Positions 58,403 through 64,000 of a stretch of 64,000 bases of DNA are shown here, one piece after another. The notes under the pieces were generated by a model. It was not told where the DNA came from. It saw nothing but the letters and a program-made list of their open reading frames with translations, and ran no database searches. Numbering within the stretch: position 1 is the first letter of the stretch; every line of letters begins with the position of its first letter. The translations under genes and the position numbers were made by a program. This stretch comes from Holothuria scabra (lineage: Eukaryota > Echinodermata > Holothuroidea > Aspidochirotida > Holothuriidae), in contig CM074179.1 in NCBI GenBank assembly GCA_037179385.1, forward strand, positions 70,327,806 through 70,391,805. The letters are read 5' to 3'.

Positions 58403-60572
58403 TTGATTGACTGTAACATGTGCTATGAAATACACAAAAAGTTATGTAACATTTGGGGTAAGCTATTCCAGTATGCCAAAGGGGATTATGACACTATGAG
58501 GTCTGAAACCAGAAATTTCGCCACTGGTTACCTAAATGGCAGACAAGATAGTCGTACTATTGAAGAAAACTGGTTCCTCATTAAGTCTTTTCTCGAGAGA
58601 ACTGTGAAAAAAAACATCCCGTCCAAACTTTCTAAAACTAGGAAATCTCTTCCCTGGGTCACTGATCATATCTGTAGGATGATAGAGAGAAGAAAGAGAC
58701 TTCATGCTTTGTACAAGAAGACTAACAAATTATATTTTTACAAGTGGGTTGACCTTTGCGCTAGTATTAAGAAGGAGGTATTCAATTCTCATAGGAAATA
58801 CATAAACGGCATGATAGATGATATTACTCATAACTCCAAACCCTTTTGGAGGTATATTAATGGTCAGAGGAAAGATAATCATAGTATCCCCCTCTTACAG
58901 GTCTGTGGTAAAATAGCTAATAGTGATAAGGATAAGGCTGAAGCCTTGAATAGCCAGTTCAGTAGTGTTTTTACTAGAGACTCCTTTGACTCTGTCCCTC
59001 TACAGAGAAGACCTATCTGTAGTAGAATGGTCGATATTTCCATCTCTACATTTGGGGTTGAAAAGTTGTTGCAAAACCTTAAGATTAGTAAGGCCATGGG
59101 TCTTGACAATATAAACCCATGGGTTCTTAGAGAGCTTGCTACTGATCTTGCTCCAATGATCAGTCATCTTTTCCAGCAATCAATCAACTGTGGTCAAGTC
59201 CCAAAGGACTGGAAAAAGGCAAATATCTGTCCTATTTTTAAAAAGAATGATAGCTCTCTCCCATCCAACTACTGTATCGCCCTGTCTCTCTTACCTGTAT
59301 ATGCTGTAAGCTACTTGAGCATATTATCAGCTCAAATATGATGGATCACTATCAAGCGAATAACAGCCTTTACTCTAAACAGCATGCATTTAGAAAAAAT
59401 AATACAGGTAGTTGTGATACATGGTTACTGTCCGTTGTGGACAATTGGACCTCCACCTTAGATAAAAATAAACAAGTTGATGTCTTCATCCTGGACTTTG
59501 AGAAGGCTTTTGATACAGTTCCTCATGAACTACTTAAGACAAAGTTATTCTCCTTGGGGGTGTCTAGGCAAGTCATAAATTGGATTGATAACTTTCTTGC
59601 TGATCATTCACAATCAGTTGTTGTTAATGGTACTAGGTCTGCTTCTGCTCCAGTCCTTTCTGGTGTTCCTCAAGGTTCTGTCCTTGGACCAGTACTTTTC
59701 TTGTCTTATATTAATGATATTGTTAGTGCTGCTTCTTCCGAAGTTAGGTTGTTTGCTGATGACTGTGTTTGCTATAGGGTCATCAATAATCCCAGTGACT
59801 GCAGTGAGTTACAGAAGGACATCATACACTTGGGCCAGTGGGCCAAAACTTGGGGTATGAGACTCCACCCAGCTTAGTGTAATGTTATGTCTGTTACTAG
59901 GAAGCATAACCCAATAATCTATAATAATACTCTTAATGGGGCTAATCTGACGAGGGTTGATTCAATTAAGTATCTGGGGTGACTATCACTAAGAATCTCA
60001 GCTTGGGCAAACATATCCAACTTGTTTGTAATAAGGGAAATAAGATCTTAGGCCTATTACGCAGGAACCTCTCATTTTGTTCCAAAGATGTCAAATTGGG
60101 GGCCTATAAAGGTTTACTAAGGCCCTTGTTGGAGTATGCTTGTTCCGTCTGGAATCCACATCAGATTTCACTCCAAGATAGATTGGAGGGAGTACAAAAA
60201 AGATCTGCCAGGTTTATAGCCAGCGAGTTCTCCCGAGAAGTTGTCTCTATGACCGCACTCCTCAAAGATCTAGGTCTAGATGCTTTGTCTGACCGCCGGA
60301 GACGTTGCAGACTTATAATTTTTGCCAAAGGTATTTATGGTCAAGCTAACATCCCTCTGTCTAATCTTTGTAAACCTACGCATTGTTCTCGTAACATGCA
60401 TGCTTTGCACTTTCGCCCCCCCCCCCCTTTGCTATGTAGGACTAATTGTTTTAAGTACAGTTTTGTCCCTAATACTATTCGGGATTGGAATAACCTTCCA
60501 GAGAGTCTTATTGCGGGGGCCATAAGTCACCCAAAGCCAGTGGATATCATTACAAACTCTTTGAGGGCTTGA
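58403..60572 (+). pseudogene. CR1-type reverse transcriptase, broken by two indels and one stop
   Basis: Part 1 (58403-59341) holds the pre-RT region, with WFLIKSFLERTVKKNIPSK, KAMGLDNINPWVLREL and WKKANICPIFKKND. At 59273-59277 an extra TGTAT shifts the frame. Part 2 continues at about 59278 and includes VDVFILDFEKAFDTVPHELL, GVPQGSVLGP and FADD, ending at TAG 59875-59877 where the family has a Lys codon (one-base change). A missing G in the G-run at 59976-59979 shifts the frame again. Part 3 ends at the TGA after 60569 with LLRPLLEYACSVWNPHQ and IRDWNNLPESL. RT motifs are intact but the element is dead. Confidence 0.88.
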
Positions 60573-60642
60573 CTGATCACACGGCACGTACGCGGTGTAT
60601 AAATGTCCTTTTGGATGTCTCACCGTCTTGAAGAAGAAGAAG
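58403..60642 (+). mobile_element. 5'-truncated CR1-type LINE
   Basis: A single reverse-transcriptase body split over three frames is followed by ~60 bp of 3' UTR and a (GAA)n tail at 60630-60642, a short-repeat ending like that of CR1 elements. The endonuclease region is missing. The true 5' edge is uncertain (58400-58460). Confidence 0.85.
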
Positions 60643-60698
60643 GGAAAAGGAGAAAGCTACAGTAACAGGCCAGTCAAGCATGTGTTAGGCTAGGCTAG
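60643..60698. other. Spacer between LINE tail and inverted-repeat element
   Basis: About 55 bp with TAGGCTAGGCTAG words. No feature. Confidence 0.3.
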
Positions 60699-61955
60699 CC
60701 CTTGAAAAGGGCTGTGTGTTACGTGTACGTTACATAGCCTAAGCTCATTACACTCCACATCACAGCCCTTGCCCTGCTAACACAGGGGATCCCACCATTA
60801 GGCTTTCAGAACAAAATACGTTCTTAACTGGCAAATATTACACACATCGAACTTATATTACCACAAAATGATGTGCAAGTGACTTTCAATCGAAAAGTTA
60901 CTGTACCAATAAATCGGCTTTCATAGACAGTCTGAGGTCAAAATGCAGCAAAATGACACTTCCATTCTGGTTAGAAACTCCTTCGTTTGAATGAGCCCTC
61001 ATACAATAAGTGTTTCTACTGTACATGAACTTGCAAATAGTCAAAAATCATTCCTAGAACGTTGTAACCATTTCACCAAATCGATAACTTTAACTATCAT
61101 TCCACCTAATGAATGCAAAAAATTCTTGTTTGTTCGTACAGTATTTGAAGCTTCTACATAAGTGTTTTTGAAATTGTTGAAACATTGACAAAATTTCTCA
61201 AAGTGTGAAAACTTTTTGAATAAGTGGAAACCCCTGGTACAACCTTTGACCCCAAAGTGGATATCACTGGAACCCGCTGATCCCCGCTGGTAAGCCCTGT
61301 CGCAAGTTCCACGGGCTGCCGAACAATTTGTACGGCAGCGCGTGGAACTCAGTTGTACGACAGCGCATGGCGTTTCGCAGAACTAGTGGAAAACTCAGGG
61401 ATACGTTCTAACATGGGTAATGAATAGCAACATTTTGCGAACAAAAGTAAAAATATTGCCACAATGGTCCTTTGTATTTTACTTCCTAATCAGTAATGAT
61501 AACATGATTAATGATAGCATTTAATGAAATTAATATCAGCTTTAACTAAATTAACATCGAGCGTGTCAGTGCATGCCCGGGTACACAAGGCATAGCCAGG
61601 CGTGTCAGCGCGTGGTTTAGTAAGATCGAAGACCGACTACTAAGTCGTTCGAAAGCTTCCAAACATGGCGCATTGAGTTAGTGTTACGTTCAATTTTTGA
61701 GGCAAAATACACCATTATAACATCCAATCTGGGTGAACAGCTTACGTATGCAGAAAGGTGGATGCGGTGCCAGAGGTCATCTGTGTAAAGTTTGGTGAGA
61801 AAACATAGTAATTTGTGAACGTGAGAGATGGCGACCCTGGCCAAGGTCACCTAGTGATGGGATTCCCTGTGTTAGCGGGGCAAGGGCTGTGATGTGGAGT
61901 GTAATGAGCTTACAGTAGCTAGCCATGTAACGTAACACACAGCCCTGTTCAAGGG
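60699..61955. mobile_element. Non-autonomous DNA transposon, ~1,257 bp, ~105-bp terminal inverted repeats
   Basis: The left arm (60699-60802) begins CCCTTGAAAAGGGCTGTGTG and includes CATTACACTCCACATCACAG. The right arm (61851-61955) is its reverse complement at roughly 85%. TAG precedes the left arm and TTA follows the right, compatible with a three-base TWA-type duplication but not proof. The interior has no transposase frame. It carries a 16-bp hairpin at 61306-61348 with one mismatch (GTTCCACGGGCTGCCG arms). Superfamily unassigned. Confidence 0.8.
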
Positions 61956-62197
61956 GTTACAGTTACAGTAGTTTCCCCCCTTGCTACTTTCCGCCCCTCA
62001 AAAACGGTGTTTTCCGTCCCTTTTATTTTTAGCAGAAAACATCTTTTTGGGAGGCAGAAAGTAATGGAATGGAATGTGATTTCAGTGTTACTTTCGTCAA
62101 ATGAAGATTCCATCAACGTTTTCTTAAAGTTTCAAACTTCATCGATGTCTTTTGCTATTCAATGTGACACCCGACACCCAAAGTAGCAGTTATTTTT
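61956..62197. other. Spacer between two mobile elements
   Basis: Contains a CCCCCC/AAACGGTGTTTTCCG patch similar in style to 15628-15660. No gene. Confidence 0.3.
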
Positions 62198-64000
62198 AAC
62201 ATAACATAACATAACAGGTTGAAGGGCAAAGGCGGGTCAAGGCCCCATAAGATGCCCTGAAGTCCAAGCCCTAATCAAAAGTCAAACCACCAAAGCTTGA
62301 CAACTGCCCCAAACAATCAGATTCTACCACAGCCATGGAAAAACCTGTCAATGTTAACCTTAAAGCACTGAACTGAGGGGGAGTTAACTACCCAATCTGG
62401 TAGACAATTCCACTCGTTGACAACTCTATGGGAGAAACTAAACTTCCTAATGTCAAGCCTTGCAGAAGGCTTTTCAAGCTTTTTACAATGCCCATGCACC
62501 CGAGAATTACCTTGAACCCTTAAATAACTACAAGTCAGAAGGGGATTCCTTTCACAAAGGAACTTGAAAACCTGGAGCATGTCTCCCCTGATCCTTCTCA
62601 GCTCCAAGGTGGTAAGCCCAAGATGTTTAAGCCTAGCATGATAAGGCAAATTTCTCACCTCAGGAATGAGGCGAGTGGCTCTCCTCTGAACCTGCTCTAA
62701 AAGAAACTTGTCCTTTTCATAGAAGGGACTCCATGCCTGAGCTGCATAGTCAAGATGGGGTCTTACCAACTGCTTATACAAATTAAGCACAATATCCTTA
62801 CTAAAATTGATGAAATTCCTCTTGATCAATCCAAGCACTCTATTAGCCTTTACAGCAGTGGCTGCACACTGCCTTGATGACTTTAAATCCCCAGTAATTA
62901 CAACACCCAGATCTTTCTCAGAGGTGACATTACTTAAAACACTTGTAACCATTCATGTTATAATCATAACTAAAACTTTTGGGACCAAAATGAAGGACCT
63001 TACACTTATCTGCATTAAAAGACATTTGCCAGGTCTGAGACCAAGAAAATAACCTACAGTATCCAGATCTTTCTGCAGCAGTAAGGCATCATCCAAAATG
63101 CTAATCTTCCTATAAAGCTTAGTATCATCTGCAAACTTACTTATACGAGATGTAAGAGAACTATCAACATCATTGATGAAAATTAAGAAAAGAAGTGGGC
63201 CAAGGACAGAACCCTGCGGTACTCCACTTGTGACTTCTTTCCAAGAGGAGAAGTTACCATTGACAGCAACTCTCTGAGATCTACCATGAAGCCACGAATT
63301 TATCCAATCAGCACAATTGCCCTGAACCCCTAACCTATGCAGTTTAACCATTAGCCTACCTAATGGAACTTTATCAAAAGCCTTTGAAAAGTCAAGGTAA
63401 ATGACATCAACGCCATACCCAGAATCAAGAGATGAAAAGACATCTTCAAGAAAGCTCAGTAAGTTAGTAACACAAGATCTGCTTGGCAGGAAACCATGCT
63501 GTGACAGATTAAGTAACTCATTATCTAAAAGATACTTAAGTAAACTATCCTTAATCAAAGATTCCATAACTTTGCACACAACACTGGTTAAACTGACAGG
63601 CCTGTAATTGCAAGGATTACTTTGATCCCCCTTCTTAAAAATTGGAGTAACATTTGCTACCCGCCAGTCAGTAGGAACAAAACTCGAATCCAGACACTTC
63701 TGAAAAATGATGGAAAGAGGAACTGACAAAATCTCAGAGCATTCATGTAAAATGGCTGGGTGGACCCCATCTGGCCCAGGGGCCTTACTACTACTAGCTT
63801 TCAAACTCTTTAACTTTTTACAAACTTGTTCCTCTGAGAAAATGACATAACTGATTGAAGAAGAGACATCAGAACCCGTACAAGTCCCCAACAAAGATGA
63901 TTCCTCAGTAAAAACAGATACAAAATAGTCATTTAACAAATTAGCCATATCCTGATGGTCACTAACCAAAGTATTTTCATCACCTTTGAGAGGCCCCACA
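62198..64000 (-). mobile_element. CR1-type LINE, continues past the right window edge
   Basis: On the minus strand, RT coding sequence is followed by ~100 bp of 3' UTR and a TTATG pentamer tail (plus-strand 62198-62216). The 5' part lies beyond 64000. It belongs to a different subfamily from the LINE at 58403: the 3' tails differ, and the RT sequences are clearly distinct. Confidence 0.88.
62317..63999 (-). pseudogene. CR1-type reverse transcriptase, two frameshifts, cut by window edge
   Basis: The first frame (63999-62953) has KAPGPDGVHPAILHE, TDWRVANVTPIFKKGD, NYRPVSLTSVVCKV, VIYLDFSKAFDKVP, GVPQGSVLGPLLFL and FADDTKLYRKI. Near 63055 the frame shifts: the expected SWSQTWQMSFNADKCKVLHF continues in another frame, then ends. 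Near 62950 it shifts again into the frame 62952-62317, with VTSEKDLGVVI, LYKQLVRPHLDYAAQAWSPF and VVNEWNCLPDWVV, stopping at 62317. Catalytic Asp residues are present but the protein is broken. Confidence 0.88.

Overview
This is AT-rich nuclear DNA from an animal. Genes are split by kilobase introns with consensus splice sites, three non-LTR retrotransposon (LINE) bodies and many DNA-transposon remnants are present, and microsatellites are common. There are no operons or ribosome-binding sites. The dense TAGGCCTA palindromes and the repeat style suggest a marine invertebrate deuterostome, perhaps an echinoderm. That placement is inference; nothing here proves the species.

The one gene I can identify with confidence is on the minus strand. 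It is a DUSP3/VHR-type dual-specificity phosphatase of 187 residues with coding exons at 41290-41151, 37913-37802, 34711-34600 and 30947-30748. All exon phases fit and the HCxxGxxR active site is intact. A probable non-coding first exon lies at about 51010-50931 beside a TGACGTCA (CRE) site. A short plus-strand first exon (51712-51745) faces it, so the interval looks like a bidirectional promoter.

The largest structure is a direct segmental duplication. Copy A (about 4485-16520) and copy B (about 35030-45580) both carry phosphatase exons 1 and 2 and intron sequence. Copy A has intact exons 1 and 2 but no exon 3 or 4 in this window, so it is a 5' fragment unless those exons lie to the left. 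A third, older, intron-only piece (copy C) is at about 56655-57845. Because copies are aligned, insertions in one have empty sites in the other: a LINE and two small elements in A; a hAT-like MITE, a 1.2-kb segment, a 0.34-kb segment and a pentanucleotide expansion in B; a 197-bp insert in C.

Layout. 1-508: minus-strand exons of an unrecognised gene leaving the window on the left. 509-4484: non-coding, TAGGCCTA-rich, ending in a microsatellite/hairpin element. 4485-16520: duplication copy A. 16521-30000: mostly repeats, with one possible plus-strand first exon at 17748, tandem arrays at 18.8 and 21-24 kb, and a 2.0-kb inverted-repeat element at 24.85-26.84 kb. 30.7-51.0 kb: the phosphatase gene, its introns filled with a 1.56-kb inverted-repeat element, a 98-bp tandem array, duplication copy B, three stacked DNA elements at 46.0-47.35 kb and a ~150-bp degenerate tandem array. 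51.0-56.6 kb: start of a head-to-head gene, then repeats. 56.6-64.0 kb: copy C, two decayed LINEs and a 1.26-kb inverted-repeat transposon.

I did not find a new multi-gene system. The most useful observations are the duplication with built-in empty sites, several apparently undescribed non-autonomous DNA elements, and the sequence drift of the catalytically complete phosphatase relative to its truncated copy.
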